Below, piece after piece: positions 39,566 through 50,607 of a DNA stretch of 64,000 bases. The notes beneath the pieces were generated by a model. The model ran no database searches. It was given only the letters and a program-made list of their open reading frames with translations, and was not told where the DNA came from. A program made the translations under genes and the position numbers. Source of the stretch: Lentzea indica (GTDB lineage: Bacteria > Actinomycetota > Actinomycetes > Mycobacteriales > Pseudonocardiaceae); NCBI RefSeq assembly GCF_012184385.1, contig NZ_VSRL01000003.1:1-64000 (forward strand), in the 5' to 3' direction. Each line of letters begins with the position of its first letter. Positions within the stretch are counted from its first letter, which is position 1.

Positions 39566-41674
39566 TTATCTCTTGAGCATGCGGGTAAGGCCGGCTGCCA
39601 CCGTCGTCGCCAGGATCCATCCGGTGACGATCAGGCCGGACGCGATCCACTGCGAGGCGCCCGGAGTCTGCCAGCGGTTCTTGTTGCCGAAGTCGACGAT
39701 CGGCACCACCAGGTCGATGGTGTAGAGCCACGCGTTCCACGGCAGGTGGTCGTCGTCGTTGATGACCACCAACGGACCCTTGACCTGGAACCAGATGCTG
39801 CCGACGACCCACGCCGCGATCAGCCATCCCAGAGCGCGCGCCGGGCGGTAGCCGTAGCCGACCATCGAGCGCTGCAAGAAGCTCCACAGCAGCACGAGCG
39901 GGCCGAAGAACCTCATGCCCTCGGCGACCGCGCGGTACCGCAGGCGTTGCTTCTCGATCAGCACGGTCGAGGCGTGCTCCTCGTTGCCCGCCGCGGTCAG
40001 CATCTCGGCGAACTGGTCGTACGGGCGCGGGTGGTAGCTGCGGCGCATGGCCTGCCGGAGCCAGCGCAGCCGTTGCTCGACCTGGGCGTCGTCGCGCAGG
40101 TCGATCGGGTAGGCGAGCGAGTCGTAGCGGAAGTCGTCGAGGTCGATGAAACCCGTGGCGTTCCAGAACGTCTCGTTGTCGTCCAACGAGGTGCAGCGCG
40201 CCTGCCGCAGCGTCACCAGGCCCTTGGGCGGCGACACGACGTTGAGCATCAGCTCCTGGACCTGCATGCCCATGGCGTTCAACGCGTGGCTGTCGAGCTT
40301 GTAGCCGAGCACCGCGCCGTTGAAGTTCGCCATGCGGCCGATGATCGCGCGCCGGCACCGCACACCGCCGTGCGCGACGAACTCCTTCTCGCCGCGCGCG
40401 CAGATGAGGTCGCGGCCGATCGTGGCGCCACCGATGTCCAGCGACGGCTTCTCACGCGGCTGGTGGCGGTACGTGCCCGGCTTGATCAGGCGGCTGCCGC
40501 GCAGGTCGAGGTTCGCGCCGACGGTGATGCCGCGCAGCTCCAGGCCGCCGGAGATCTCCGACTCGCGCACCACGAAGTTGCTGCCGATCTGCGAACGGTT
40601 GGTCAGCAGGGCGTCCGCAGCCGGATTGTCCACAATGGCCCGTTCGATCGTGATGCTGCCGCGCACGTGGATGTCGACCATGCGCAGCTGGCCCTTGATC
40701 CGGATGCCTCGCCCGACGATGTCGCCGCCGATCTCCGCACCGTCGACGTGCAGCGCCCTTCCCGATCCGGTCGGGTCGGTGCCGACGGAAGGAGGTGATA
40801 CGGCGTCCAGCACCGCGTCTGCCAGCGACAACGTGCCGCCGATGCGGGCGTTCACGGCGCGGACGGTGCCTGCGCTGGTGAAGCCGCGGTCCAGTTCCAC
40901 GTCGCCGGACACGTCCACGCGGTCCAGGAACAGCGTCGCCGACGGGTCGGCGTGCGGATCTGTGGTGTCGTCGAAGGCGTTGCCGCGCGAGAGCATCGCG
41001 CCGCGCAACGACAGTGCCGAGCTGATCCGGGCATTTGCCAGGAACACCACGCCGTGCGAGGTGAACGCGCCGAGCAGGTTGCCGCCGACCTGCATGCCGT
41101 TGCCGTTCAACGTGAAGCCGTCCGGGTTCTCCAGCACCGCGCTGCCGAGGTTGACGTTGCCGCCGATGCGCGCACCCGCGAGCCGCATCTCGCCCTCGGT
41201 GTGGATGCCGAACCCGAGCAGCGCGCCGGCGACCGTCAGCCGGTCGCCGTGCACGCACAGCCCGCCGGGCACGCTGAACCTGCTGTCCCGCAACAGGACC
41301 GAGCCCGCGATCTCGGCGTCGGTCAGGTCCGCCAGCCCGGAGACGCGGCAGCCGCGCAGCGAAACGTCGTTGCTGCTGCTGAGATTGCGCGCCTCAAGAC
41401 CAGGCAGGTCGCAGTCGGTGAACGAGATGCCGGCGAGGTTCGCCTGCCGCAGGTCCGGTGCCGCTTCGAACTGGCAGCGTTCGAACTCCAGCACGTACGG
41501 CACCTCGACCGCGCGCAGGTCCAGCACATCGGTGACCACGCGGTCCACCACGCGGATGACGGGCGGGGTGCTCGGCTTGCGCCGAGGCAACCTCCACCCG
41601 CCACCACCTGAGTTGTCGTTCTCCCCCAACAGTCCCCGCAGCACGTCCGCCGCGGCGACCTTCCCCCTCGCCAC
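39566..41674 (-). CDS. Beta-helix (pentapeptide-like) membrane protein
   Basis: 702 residues. From about residue 45 to 500 the sequence consists of short repeating strands (LADLTDAEIAGSVLLRDS, MRLAGARIGGNVNLGSAVL, LELRGITVGANLDLRGS), typical of a right-handed beta-helix related to pentapeptide repeats. The last ~170 residues hold a helical segment (RWLRQAMRRSYHPRPYDQF) and three transmembrane helices. Similar actinobacterial proteins are often called membrane-associated oxidoreductases, without evidence for a cofactor. It follows the ATP-binding gene of an amino-acid ABC transporter by 3 bases, so it belongs to that operon. Confidence 0.75.
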   Translation of the reverse strand: MARGKVAAADVLRGLLGENDNSGGGGWRLPRRKPSTPPVIRVVDRVVTDVLDLRAVEVPYVLEFERCQFEAAPDLRQANLAGISFTDCDLPGLEARNLSSSNDVSLRGCRVSGLADLTDAEIAGSVLLRDSRFSVPGGLCVHGDRLTVAGALLGFGIHTEGEMRLAGARIGGNVNLGSAVLENPDGFTLNGNGMQVGGNLLGAFTSHGVVFLANARISSALSLRGAMLSRGNAFDDTTDPHADPSATLFLDRVDVSGDVELDRGFTSAGTVRAVNARIGGTLSLADAVLDAVSPPSVGTDPTGSGRALHVDGAEIGGDIVGRGIRIKGQLRMVDIHVRGSITIERAIVDNPAADALLTNRSQIGSNFVVRESEISGGLELRGITVGANLDLRGSRLIKPGTYRHQPREKPSLDIGGATIGRDLICARGEKEFVAHGGVRCRRAIIGRMANFNGAVLGYKLDSHALNAMGMQVQELMLNVVSPPKGLVTLRQARCTSLDDNETFWNATGFIDLDDFRYDSLAYPIDLRDDAQVEQRLRWLRQAMRRSYHPRPYDQFAEMLTAAGNEEHASTVLIEKQRLRYRAVAEGMRFFGPLVLLWSFLQRSMVGYGYRPARALGWLIAAWVVGSIWFQVKGPLVVINDDDHLPWNAWLYTIDLVVPIVDFGNKNRWQTPGASQWIASGLIVTGWILATTVAAGLTRMLKR

Positions 41675-41677
41675 GAG

Positions 41678-42445
41678 CTAGACCGGGTCTTTCGGACCGT
41701 GGTGGGTCGGGTCGAGCACGCGGGCCAGGAACGACTGGGTGCGCTCCTCCTGAGGGTTGCCGATCACCTCGGCCGCCGGGCCCTCCTCGACGATGTAGCC
41801 GCCGTCCATGAAGATCACCTTGTCGGCGACCTCGCGGGCGAACTGCATCTCGTGGGTCACGACCAGCATCGTCATGCCCTCGTCGGCGAGCTGGCGCATC
41901 ACGCCGAGCACGTCGCCGACGAGCTCGGGGTCGAGCGCCGAGGTCGGCTCGTCGAACAGCATCACCTCGGGGTCCATCGACAGCGCGCGGGCGATCGCCG
42001 CACGCTGCTGCTGCCCACCGGAGAGCTGCGCCGGCATCGCGGCGACCTTGTCACGCAGGCCGACGCGGTCCAGGTTGCGCAGCGCGACCTCGCGGGCCTG
42101 GCTCTCTGAGCGCTTGAGCACCTTGCGCTGGGCGACCATGAGGTTGTTCAGCACGTTGAGGTGGGAGAACAGGTTGAAGCCCTGGAAGACCATGCCGATC
42201 TTCGTGCGTGCCCGGTCGATGTCGACGTCCGGGTCGGTGAGGTCGGTGCCGTTGACGGTGATCTTGCCGCCGTTCGGCTCCTCCAGCAGGTTCACGCACC
42301 GCAGCAGCGTCGACTTGCCGGAGCCGGACGGCCCGATGATGCAGACGACGTCGCCGCGGTTGACGGTCAGATCGATGTTCTTGAGGACTTCCAGCGGGCC
42401 GAACGACTTCTTCAGCCCGATGATCTCGACACAGATGTCGCTCAT
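41678..42445 (-). CDS. Polar amino-acid ABC transporter ATP-binding protein
   Basis: 255 residues, GlnQ/GluA type: Walker [16 protein letters not shown], signature [15 protein letters not shown], Walker [16 protein letters not shown] and H-loop [11 protein letters not shown]. It powers uptake of a polar amino acid such as glutamine or glutamate. The ATG overlaps the permease stop by four bases; the following gene is the beta-helix membrane protein, not a second permease. Confidence 0.94.
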   Translation of the reverse strand: MSDICVEIIGLKKSFGPLEVLKNIDLTVNRGDVVCIIGPSGSGKSTLLRCVNLLEEPNGGKITVNGTDLTDPDVDIDRARTKIGMVFQGFNLFSHLNVLNNLMVAQRKVLKRSESQAREVALRNLDRVGLRDKVAAMPAQLSGGQQQRAAIARALSMDPEVMLFDEPTSALDPELVGDVLGVMRQLADEGMTMLVVTHEMQFAREVADKVIFMDGGYIVEEGPAAEVIGNPQEERTQSFLARVLDPTHHGPKDPV

Positions 42446-43239
42446 ACGACGGACACCTTCTTCCCGCCCGTGCGCTTCTCCAAGTACCGCGACAGGTAGC
42501 CGAGCGGCAGCGTGATGATCAGGTAACAGAGGCCCGCGATGAGGATCGGCGTCAGCGAAGGGCTGCGGCTCAGCGTCTCGCGGCCGAACTTCGTGAGCTC
42601 GTACTGCTCGCGGAACAGTCCGAGGATGTAGATGAGCGAGGAGTCCTTGGTCAGCAGGATCAGCTCGTTCGTCAGCGGCGGCAGGATGATCCGGAACGCC
42701 TGCGGGATCACGATCGTGATCATGGCGCGGCCGCTCGACATGCCCAGCGAACGGGCAGCCTCGACCTGGCCCTTCGGCACCGCCTGGAGGCCGGCGCGGA
42801 TCGTCTCCGCCATGTACGCCGCTCCGACGCCACCGAGCGCCAGCATGACCGTGGTCAGCGGCGGGAACTGCATCTGGAACGCGATCGGCACGCCGTAGTA
42901 GATGCCGATGAACACAAGCAGCGCGGGCACACCGCGGAAGAACTCGATGTAGACGGTGGCGATCCAGCGGTACGGGCCGACCGTCGACAGCTTCATCAGC
43001 GCGAGCACGAGCCCCAGTGCGAGGCCGAACGCGAAGCCGAGCGCGGTGTAGATGATGGTGTTCTTCAACGCGACGGTGATCACGTTGGGGAACATCGAGG
43101 CGGCGATGTCGGTGTTGAAGAACGCTCGCCGGATCTGGCCCCAGTCGGCCAGGAATGCGACGAGAAGGACCACGACGATCAAGATGCCGTACTGCGCGTA
43201 GCGGATGTATTCCGCGCGCTTGCGCTTGGACATGGCCAT
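42442..43239 (-). CDS. Polar amino-acid ABC transporter permease
   Basis: 265 residues. One N-terminal helix is followed by the HisM-type permease core with about five helices and the EAA loop [27 protein letters not shown] precedes ATG 43239 by 5 bases; the frame extends to 43269 without a site. There is only one permease gene, so the transporter is probably a homodimer in the membrane. Confidence 0.93.
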   Translation of the reverse strand: MAMSKRKRAEYIRYAQYGILIVVVLLVAFLADWGQIRRAFFNTDIAASMFPNVITVALKNTIIYTALGFAFGLALGLVLALMKLSTVGPYRWIATVYIEFFRGVPALLVFIGIYYGVPIAFQMQFPPLTTVMLALGGVGAAYMAETIRAGLQAVPKGQVEAARSLGMSSGRAMITIVIPQAFRIILPPLTNELILLTKDSSLIYILGLFREQYELTKFGRETLSRSPSLTPILIAGLCYLIITLPLGYLSRYLEKRTGGKKVSVV

Positions 43240-43315
43240 TGCGGCTCCTAGCGGAGGTGGTTCGGACAAGCGGCGGGGCCGGCGCGTCGTGCTTGCACCG
43301 GCCCCGGAGAAGCGA

Positions 43316-44128
43316 CTACTTCGACGTCGGCTTCTTGCCGAACCACTTCTCGTAGATCTTGTCGTACTCGCCGTTCTCCTTGGCCTTCTTCAGCACTTCG
43401 TTGATCTTCGTCAGCAGGGCGGTGTTGCCCTTCTTGACGCCGATGCCGTACTTCTCACCGGTGTCGAACTCGGTGGTGACCTCGGTTTCCGGGAACTCCT
43501 TGGCGTAGTCGTAGAGCACGCCGTTGTCGTTGATCACCGCGTCCACCGCGCCGGTGCGGACGGCGGTCTCGGACAGCGGGAGGTCCTCGAACTGCACGAC
43601 GGTGTAGCCGTTGGCGGCCGCGTTGTCGTTGGCGTACTTCTCACCCGTGGTGTCCTGCTGGACGCCGAGCTTCTTGCCCTTGAGGTCGGCCAGGGACTTG
43701 AGGTTCGACCCCTTCTTGACCAGCAGCGCCTGCGAGGCGTCGAAGTACGGGTCCGAGAAGTCGATCGCCTGCTTGCGCTCGTCGGTGATCGTCATGCCCG
43801 CCGCGGCCAGGTCGCACTGGTTCGCGTTGAACGAGGTGCCCGAGGTGATCGTCTCGAACGGGGTGTCGAAGATCTGCTGGGTGACACCCAGGTCCTTGGC
43901 GACCAGGTCGACGAGGTCGACGTCGAAGCCGACCGTCTTGTCGCCCTCGCTGAACTGGAAGGGCTTGTAGGACAGGTGGGTGCAGGTGACGAGCTTGCCG
44001 CTCTGCACCAGCGGGACACCAGAGTTGCCAGAACCCTGGTTCACCGGAGTCGCGCAGCCCGAAGCTGCCATCACGGCCAGCCCCAATGCCGGGATCAGGG
44101 CCATCAACTGCCTGGTTCGACGAGCCAC
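43316..44128 (-). CDS. Amino-acid ABC transporter substrate-binding lipoprotein
   Basis: 270 residues, family 3 solute-binding protein. The lipobox is in MAASGCATP; the mature part has the family signature FSEGDKTVGFDVDLVDLVAKD and FDTPFETITSG. GAGGAG lies 7 bases before GTG 44128. First gene of the operon SBP, permease, ATPase, beta-helix protein. A perfect palindrome at 44185-44202 lies in its promoter region. Confidence 0.93.
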   Translation of the reverse strand: MARRTRQLMALIPALGLAVMAASGCATPVNQGSGNSGVPLVQSGKLVTCTHLSYKPFQFSEGDKTVGFDVDLVDLVAKDLGVTQQIFDTPFETITSGTSFNANQCDLAAAGMTITDERKQAIDFSDPYFDASQALLVKKGSNLKSLADLKGKKLGVQQDTTGEKYANDNAAANGYTVVQFEDLPLSETAVRTGAVDAVINDNGVLYDYAKEFPETEVTTEFDTGEKYGIGVKKGNTALLTKINEVLKKAKENGEYDKIYEKWFGKKPTSK

Positions 44129-44184
44129 TGCGTCACTCCTCGTAACTGTTGCGGACGAGTGAACGGGATACTGCCACTCGGGTG

Positions 44185-44202
44185 ACGTGCTGGACAGCAC
44201 GT
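44185..44202. promoter_or_regulatory. Palindrome ACGTGCTG-GA-CAGCACGT
   Basis: A perfect 8-bp inverted repeat with a 2-base centre, 57 bases upstream of the substrate-binding protein start. Size and position fit a transcription-factor operator for the amino-acid transporter operon. The rest of the 240-base gap (44129-44368) shows no other clear feature. Confidence 0.5.
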
Positions 44203-44368
44203 GCGTGTTACAGGCCACTCCAACGCAACAATTTTGTGTGAAATCGCCCGGCTAGACGCAAATCATTGTGCGAATTGGCCTAGATCACACAACGTATGCA
44301 CGTATTGCACCCGAATGGTGACGACTCGCAACATCCCTTGATCAGGATTTGATCACGGAAGGGCTCGT

Positions 44369-47041
44369 TCACCGGGAACGGTCGGTCAACAAGCCCGCGA
44401 CCAGCGCAGTCCACCCCGTCTGGTGGGTTGCGCCGAGGCCTTCGCCGGTGTCCCCGTCGAAGTACTCGCTGAAGGTGATGTGCTTGCGCCAAAGAGGTGA
44501 CTCCGAGGCCTCGATCCGCTTGCCGTCCGAAGGCCTGCGCCCGTCGTGGTCGGGCAGGAACAACCCGACCAGCCGGTCGCTCAGCTCGTCCGCGACCTGG
44601 CCGGCGGTGACGTAGCGGCCGGAGTGCGTCGGCATCTCGACCTGGAACATGCCGTCGTGGAACGCGCAGACCGTGCGGAGCGCCTCCACGAGGAGAGCGT
44701 TGGTGGGCAGCCAGATCGGGCCGCGCCAGTTCGAGTTGCCGCCGAACATCGGCGTGTGCGACTCGCCGGGCTCGTAGCCCATCCGGTGGTCCTGACCGGC
44801 GACGTTGACCTCGAGGCCCTCGCGGTGGGCCGCACTGAGCGAGCGGATGCCGTGCGGCGAGAGGAACTCGTGCTCGTCGAGCATCCGGTGCAGCACGCGC
44901 TTGAGCTTGTGCTCGTCCAGCAACGACACGAACGCACCGCGCTCGTAGTGGAACGTGATGAACTGCCGCAGCTCCGGCCGGCGCTTGAGCAGATGCTCCA
45001 GCCGTCTCGTGAACCCGTGCAGCTCGCCGAGCACCCACGGTTCCAGAACCGCACTGGCCAGCAGCGGGATCAGGCCGACCATCGACCGCACACGGACCGG
45101 CTCGGACTCCACCGAACCGTCAGGGCGCCGGCGCGAGACCCGGTCGTAGCAAAAGCCGTCCTCGTCGTGCCAGATGCCGCCGCCGTGCGACCCGAAGTGC
45201 GTGAACGCCTCCGCGATCGACAGGAAGTGCTCGACGAACTTCGTCGCAACGTCCTCATAGGACTCGTCGTCACGCGCCAGCTCCAGCGCGATCTGCATGA
45301 GGTGCAGGCTGTACGCGGCCATCCACGACGTGGCGTCGGACTGCTCCAGCCGCCACTCGCCCAGCATCGGCTCGGACCTGTTGACCGGCCCGATGTTGTC
45401 CATGCCGAGGAACCCGCCCTCGAACAGGTAGCTGCCGTCGGCGTCCTTGCGGTTGACCCACCAGGAGAAGTTCAGCAGCAGCTTGTGGAAGATCTTCGCG
45501 AGGAACTGCCGGTCCCAGCTGCCGTCCGCGCGGTAGACCTGCAGCGCCGCCCACGCGTGCACGGGCGGGTTGACGTCGCCGAACTCCCACTCGTAGGCGG
45601 GAATCTGGCCGTTCGGATGCATCATCCACTCGCGGCAGAACAGCAGCAGCTGCTCCTTCGCGAACGCCGGGTCGACCAGCGTGAACGGGATGGTGTGGAA
45701 CGCGAGGTCCCACGCCGCGAACCACGGGTACTCCCACTCGTCCGGCATGGAGATCACGTCAGCCACGTCGAGGTGCCGCCAGTGCACGTTGCGCGCCTCG
45801 GGCGTGCGCCTGCTCGACGGTGCCTCGGGCTTGGTCGGGTCTCCGTCGAGCCAGTCGCGCGTGCGGAACCGGTAGTGCTGCTTGGTCCACATCAACCCGG
45901 CGAGCGCGCGCCGCAGCACGTTCTTCTCCTCCGGACCTGCGTTGGGCGCGATGCCGTCGTGGAACTCGTCGGCTTCCAGCTTGCGGGCCTGCATGGTCTC
46001 GTCGAAGCTCGGCCCGAACGGGTCCAGATGTCCGTCGCCGCCGACGAGCCTCAACCGGACGGTCACGGTCTCACCGGGTTCGACCGGGTCGAACGAGTAC
46101 CAGGCAGCGAACTTCGTGCCCGCCGCACCCGCGTCGTCCGGCCCGACCACCTGGCACGTGCTGGTCGACCCGTGCACGACGTAGTTGCAGATGCCGTCCT
46201 TGGTCCACGGCGACGGGTTGCGCTCGGCACCGAAGAGCGACATCTCGTTGCTCTCGTTGTCCGTCATGAGCATCGACGGCGCGTCGTCCAGATGCAGCGT
46301 GTACCGGCCGAGGTTCCCGTGGTCGGCGGTGACCTTGCGTCCGGTAGTGGTGCTCGCAACGAGTTGGCACGGCCGTTGGTCGCGGCCCCAGGCCCAGGTG
46401 TTGCGGAACCACAACTGCGGGAGGAGGTGCAGCGGCGCGTCCTCAGGCCCGTGGTTGGTCGCCTTGATCTCGACGCAGATGTCGTCGGTGTCGGCCTTGG
46501 CGTAGGTGACCTGGACGTCGAAGAACCGGTTCTCGTCGAGCACCCCGGTGTCGGAGAGCTCGGGCTCGCGGTTCTCCCGTCCCGCGTTCCGCGCCATCTC
46601 CCTGAGCTGGCCGTACGGGAACTCCTTCTGCGGATAGCGGTAGAGCACCTGCATCCACGAGTGGGTGGGCGTCCCGTCGGTCACCCACCAGTGCTCCTTG
46701 ACGTCCTCACCGTGGTTGCCCTCGTCGTTGGTGAGGCCGAAGTACCGCTCCTTGAGGATCGGGTCGTTGCCGTTCCACAGCGCCACAGCCAGGTTGAGGA
46801 ACCCGTGCACGTCGCAGATGCCCGCGATGCCGTCCTCACCCCACCGGTACGCGCGGGCACGGGCGTGGTCGAACGGGAACGACGCCCACGCGTCACCCTC
46901 GGGCGAGTAGTCCTCGCGGACCGTGCCCCACTGGCGACCCGAGAGGTACGGCCCCCACCGCCGCCACGGCGAAGTCGGGTTCCCCGACTCCGCGAGACGC
47001 GCCCGTTCCGCTTGTTCGCCCATCGCCCCAGTGTGGGACAC
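44369..47041 (-). CDS. Glycoside hydrolase, GH63/MGH1-like glucosidase
   Basis: 890 residues. The N-terminal half is a beta-sandwich region ([19 protein letters not shown] near the start); the C-terminal half is an (alpha/alpha)6 barrel with [34 protein letters not shown] and [20 protein letters not shown], matching GH63-like glucosidases and mannosylglycerate-hydrolase-type enzymes. Acid/base and nucleophile candidates are the Asp in AAWDLAF and Glu residues near the C-terminus. There is no signal peptide, so it is cytoplasmic, probably acting on trehalose-like or glucosylglycerate-type compounds. GTG 47041 or ATG 47023 may be the start. Confidence 0.85.
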   Translation of the reverse strand: MSHTGAMGEQAERARLAESGNPTSPWRRWGPYLSGRQWGTVREDYSPEGDAWASFPFDHARARAYRWGEDGIAGICDVHGFLNLAVALWNGNDPILKERYFGLTNDEGNHGEDVKEHWWVTDGTPTHSWMQVLYRYPQKEFPYGQLREMARNAGRENREPELSDTGVLDENRFFDVQVTYAKADTDDICVEIKATNHGPEDAPLHLLPQLWFRNTWAWGRDQRPCQLVASTTTGRKVTADHGNLGRYTLHLDDAPSMLMTDNESNEMSLFGAERNPSPWTKDGICNYVVHGSTSTCQVVGPDDAGAAGTKFAAWYSFDPVEPGETVTVRLRLVGGDGHLDPFGPSFDETMQARKLEADEFHDGIAPNAGPEEKNVLRRALAGLMWTKQHYRFRTRDWLDGDPTKPEAPSSRRTPEARNVHWRHLDVADVISMPDEWEYPWFAAWDLAFHTIPFTLVDPAFAKEQLLLFCREWMMHPNGQIPAYEWEFGDVNPPVHAWAALQVYRADGSWDRQFLAKIFHKLLLNFSWWVNRKDADGSYLFEGGFLGMDNIGPVNRSEPMLGEWRLEQSDATSWMAAYSLHLMQIALELARDDESYEDVATKFVEHFLSIAEAFTHFGSHGGGIWHDEDGFCYDRVSRRRPDGSVESEPVRVRSMVGLIPLLASAVLEPWVLGELHGFTRRLEHLLKRRPELRQFITFHYERGAFVSLLDEHKLKRVLHRMLDEHEFLSPHGIRSLSAAHREGLEVNVAGQDHRMGYEPGESHTPMFGGNSNWRGPIWLPTNALLVEALRTVCAFHDGMFQVEMPTHSGRYVTAGQVADELSDRLVGLFLPDHDGRRPSDGKRIEASESPLWRKHITFSEYFDGDTGEGLGATHQTGWTALVAGLLTDRSR

Positions 47042-47171
47042 GGGATCCGACGGCCGGTTGCGCCCGGGTCAGGTCTGAGTCATTCCTCACTAAACCCTCG
47101 GTCGATTCACGCTTGGATGTGACCTGAACGGCGCATTTCGGTTGCTTTCGAACCCGGTCAAGATTCCTCGG

Positions 47172-49238
47172 GTGACCCGCGACGACAGCGAGGATGCGGT
47201 CTTCGCCCGCGCCGTGACCGCCGCACTGGAGCCGGCCCGGGCCCGAGTGCCGCTGCAACGGGACCCCGTCCTGCTGCGGCACACCGTCGAGGTGGCCAAG
47301 CCGTGGGTGATGGCGCAGGCGCAGTCAGAGCGGCGCAACTACGTCGACCGCAAGGTGAAGGTCGCGGCCGGTGAGGTCGGCTGGGCGGCGCGCCGGCCGG
47401 AGCTGTGGCGGTGGGTGTTCGTCGTGGTGATCCCGACGATCACGTGGCCGTTCGTGCCGTGGGCAGGCAACCGGGACCTGCTGGCCCTCGCGGGCGGCGC
47501 GGTGTTCTTCCTGCTCATGTCCTTGGTGATGGTCGCGGTGTCGTCCGCGGGAGCGACGGGCCGCAGGATCGGCAGGGGCTGGGCGATCGCGGGCATGGGC
47601 GTCGCGCCCTGGCTGGTCGGGACGGTGTTCCTCACGTCGATCGGCGGGTCGATCTGGTGGACGTTGGCACTGGTCGTGGTCTTCACGGGCATCGCGGGTG
47701 CGGTGCAGACCGCCGTGGAGACCGTGCTGCCGACCCCGGCGATCACGGCCGCGACCGCTGCGGCTGATCAGGCCTTCGAAGAGTGGTGCGCGGCCGTGCT
47801 GGAGCAGGGCGTGTTGCCGGTCCTCCGCACTGAGCTGCGCAGCAACCAGGCCGTACCCGGTGTGGAGCTGAGGTACCGCGACGCGGCCGGCCTGCAGAAG
47901 GGTGGCTCGTTGATCAGCCACCAGCCGGTGCCGGCTGGACGGAGACTGGCCGAGCTGGTGCGCACCCTGGCCGGGGGCAGTTTCGCTCTCGCCGGTCCGC
48001 GCGGGGCCGGCAAGACCAGCCTGCTGGACGCGTTCTGCCAGGGCGCCTATCGCGAACCCGAGGAGTCGCTCGACCTCGCGATCGTGGTCGCGGCACCGGT
48101 GGACTACGTCCCGCGGGAGTTCGTGCTGCACCTGTATGCGCGCACTTGCCGGGCGGTGCTCTGGTACGTGGCGTCGGTCGATCCACGTGCGGTGAAGGCG
48201 GCTCGTCGGCGCGACCGGTGGTGGCGTCCACTGCCCGACGAGGCGGTGTTGCTGGTGCGATCTGCTCAGCAGGGGCTGCAGGACGTCGCCTACGTGCAGA
48301 CGCGCAGTGGTGAGGCGAGCGGCAAGTTCGGGTTCCGCGGCGCCGAACTCAGTTTCAAGCGCGGCGTCAGCCTGGCCGGTCGGGCGGCGACGTTCCCCGA
48401 GCTGGTCGACGACTTCCGCGGCTTCGTGTGGGACGCGGCGAGAGCCCTGGCGCCCACTCGCGTGGTGATCGCCATCGACGAGATGGACCGCATCGGCGCC
48501 GGAGAGTCCGCCCGCCGGTTCCTCAACGAGATCAAAGCGATCTTCGACGTGCCCGGCTGCTACTACCTGATGTCCGTCTCCACCGAGGCCCAGCACGACT
48601 TCGAGATGGCCGGCATGGGTCTGCGCAGCGTCTTCGACAGCTCGTTCGACGAGGTCGTGCGGGTCGACTACCTCGACTTCGACCTGGCCAGAAGCCTGAT
48701 CAGCAGGTCGGTCGAGGAGCTGCCGGACGCGTTCGTGGCGCTGGCCTACGCGTTCTCCGGCGGGCTGGCCCGGCAGCTCACCAGATCAGCCCGCGCGATC
48801 GTGCGGCAGAAGCAGGGGACGCTGCTGGCCGCGGTCACCGAGGAGCTGATCGCCGACGAGCTCGATCGGGTGTGCAAGACGACAGGGGACGCACTCACCG
48901 CGCTGGACGACCACGACGCCGTGAACTCCCTGCTTCGCGTGCTCGCGGATCCCGTGCCCGAACTGCACGACTACCGCAAGGCGATCCAGGCCGCGTACGA
49001 GGGTGAGGACGCCGCGATCCGCAACCTGCGCGACCTCGCGGCGGCACGGATCGAGTTCCTGGCCGTCGTGCGGGACTACTTCACCGACGAGCTGACCGAG
49101 GCGCTCCCCGCGGAGGTCAACGCGCTGGCGAGAGCGCGGAGGTACGCGGGGAGCAACCCGGCGACGGGCCTGGCGTTGCTGGAGGAGTTCAGCTCTGTGT
49201 GGAGTGTGCGTCCAGCACCAGAGCCACGGCCTCGGTGA
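47172..49238 (+). CDS. Membrane-anchored P-loop NTPase (KAP/STAND-like)
   Basis: About 688 residues from GTG 47172 (TTG 47142 is an alternative). Four hydrophobic segments lie near residues 75-190. The NTPase domain has Walker A GPRGAGKTSLLDAF at about 275 and Walker B RVVIAIDEMDRIG near 430, with ARRFLNEIKAIF after it, as in KAP-type AAA/STAND ATPases. The C-terminal part is helical. Such proteins sometimes take part in phage defence or signalling, but no effector gene is adjacent. The 3' end overlaps the convergent peptidase gene by 50 bases. Confidence 0.78.
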   Translation: MTRDDSEDAVFARAVTAALEPARARVPLQRDPVLLRHTVEVAKPWVMAQAQSERRNYVDRKVKVAAGEVGWAARRPELWRWVFVVVIPTITWPFVPWAGNRDLLALAGGAVFFLLMSLVMVAVSSAGATGRRIGRGWAIAGMGVAPWLVGTVFLTSIGGSIWWTLALVVVFTGIAGAVQTAVETVLPTPAITAATAAADQAFEEWCAAVLEQGVLPVLRTELRSNQAVPGVELRYRDAAGLQKGGSLISHQPVPAGRRLAELVRTLAGGSFALAGPRGAGKTSLLDAFCQGAYREPEESLDLAIVVAAPVDYVPREFVLHLYARTCRAVLWYVASVDPRAVKAARRRDRWWRPLPDEAVLLVRSAQQGLQDVAYVQTRSGEASGKFGFRGAELSFKRGVSLAGRAATFPELVDDFRGFVWDAARALAPTRVVIAIDEMDRIGAGESARRFLNEIKAIFDVPGCYYLMSVSTEAQHDFEMAGMGLRSVFDSSFDEVVRVDYLDFDLARSLISRSVEELPDAFVALAYAFSGGLARQLTRSARAIVRQKQGTLLAAVTEELIADELDRVCKTTGDALTALDDHDAVNSLLRVLADPVPELHDYRKAIQAAYEGEDAAIRNLRDLAAARIEFLAVVRDYFTDELTEALPAEVNALARARRYAGSNPATGLALLEEFSSVWSVRPAPEPRPR

Positions 49239-50607
49239 TCCGAGCCGCGTGCGCCAGGTGCAGCCACTCGTCCGGCACGTGGCAGTTGGAGTCCGGCCCG
49301 ACCGCACCGGTCACCAGGAACTGAGCGTCCGGGTACGCCTCGTGCAGCAGCCCCATGAACGGGATCGAGCCGCCCAGCGACACTGTCCGCCACGGCGAGC
49401 CGAAGATCTCCTTGCCCGCATCGTCCAAAACAGCTGACAGCCATGGCGCCAGCTCCGGCGCGTTCCAGCCGTCAGCGGCCTCGACGCGTGAGAGCTCGAC
49501 CGTCGCGTTGTACGGCACGTCGGTGGTCAGGCGCTCCTGGACCGCAGCCAAAGCGGCCGAGGACGAGGCCGTCGGCGGCAGCCTGAACGAGAGCACCAGC
49601 GAGGTGAACGGCCTCAGCACGTTGCCCGCGTCGTCCGGCGACGGCAGGCCGTCCGCTCCCGTGACCGACAGCGTGGGGCGCCAGCCGGTGCCGAGCGCCT
49701 GCTCGACCTCGTCGGACGACATCGGCTGCAGGTCGCCGACCCGCGGCACGGGACCCCACAGTGCACCCGGCGCGGCCTCGACGGCCTCGCGGACCTCGGA
49801 CATGCGGTGTGACGGGATGTCGACGTGCATCTCCGGGATGAGGATCTCGCCGGTCGCGGAGTCCTCGATCCGGTCCAGCAACATGCGCGCGATGCGGAAC
49901 GACGACGGCACCATGCCGGAGGCCATGCCCGAGTGCAGGCCGCCCTCCAGCACGCGCACGGTCATCGTGACCTGCACCAACCCGCGCAGCGACGTGGTCA
50001 GCCACATGCGCTCGTAGTCCGAGCCGCCGGAGTCCAGGCACACGACCAGCGACACGCGGCCCAGCCGCGGAGACAGGTGCTCCAAGTACGCGGGCAGATC
50101 GGGCGAACCCGACTCCTCGCCGGTCTCCAGCAGCACGACGCAACGGCCGTGCGAGCCGCCGGCCGCGCGGACGGCCTCGATCGCGGCGATGGCGGCATAT
50201 CCGGAGTAACCGTCATCGGCCGCGCCACGGCCGTAGAGACGTCCGTCACGCAGAACCGGGGTCCACGGACCGAGCCCTTCGCTCCAGTTCGCCACCGGCG
50301 GTTGCTTGTCGAGGTGTCCGTAAAGCAACACCGTGTCGTCGCCCGAGTTACCGAACGCGGGCACGTCGACCACGAGAAGTGGCGTGCGTCCCGCCAGTTG
50401 GACGACGTCCAGCGTGACGTCCGGCAGTGAGCGCGAGGCGATCCACGCGCGCACGTGCTCGATCGCCGCGGCCAGTTCGCCGTGCTCTTCCCAGGCGGGA
50501 TCGAACGCGGGCGAGATCGCCGGGACGGCGACGAGCTGAGACAGGCTCGGGACGATGTCGTCGTCCCAGAGCGTCCTGACGGTGCTGGTCACAACTGAGC
50601 GGTCCAC
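49189..50607 (-). CDS. M20-family dipeptidase
   Basis: 472 residues. Metal ligands are in LLYGHLDKQPP, RLYGRGAADDGYSG and LLETGEESGSPDL, with a dimerisation domain inserted and a C-terminal ligand region. This is the layout of M20 carnosinase/dipeptidase-like zinc enzymes of the cytoplasm. It diverges from the 2-oxoacid dehydrogenase operon, with a 355-base gap, and converges with the NTPase gene. Confidence 0.9.
   Translation of the reverse strand: MDRSVVTSTVRTLWDDDIVPSLSQLVAVPAISPAFDPAWEEHGELAAAIEHVRAWIASRSLPDVTLDVVQLAGRTPLLVVDVPAFGNSGDDTVLLYGHLDKQPPVANWSEGLGPWTPVLRDGRLYGRGAADDGYSGYAAIAAIEAVRAAGGSHGRCVVLLETGEESGSPDLPAYLEHLSPRLGRVSLVVCLDSGGSDYERMWLTTSLRGLVQVTMTVRVLEGGLHSGMASGMVPSSFRIARMLLDRIEDSATGEILIPEMHVDIPSHRMSEVREAVEAAPGALWGPVPRVGDLQPMSSDEVEQALGTGWRPTLSVTGADGLPSPDDAGNVLRPFTSLVLSFRLPPTASSSAALAAVQERLTTDVPYNATVELSRVEAADGWNAPELAPWLSAVLDDAGKEIFGSPWRTVSLGGSIPFMGLLHEAYPDAQFLVTGAVGPDSNCHVPDEWLHLAHAARITEAVALVLDAHSTQS

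Noticed and set aside
44226-44296. Crp site near the amino-acid transporter promoter
   Set aside because: TGTGCGAATT and GATCACACA are present but spaced far beyond the TGTGA-N6-TCACA rule.
44546-47122. 858-codon frame opposite the GH63-like gene
   Set aside because: Composition (Arg, Val, Leu, Glu, His) is that of an antisense shadow; the minus-strand frame has clear glycosidase motifs.
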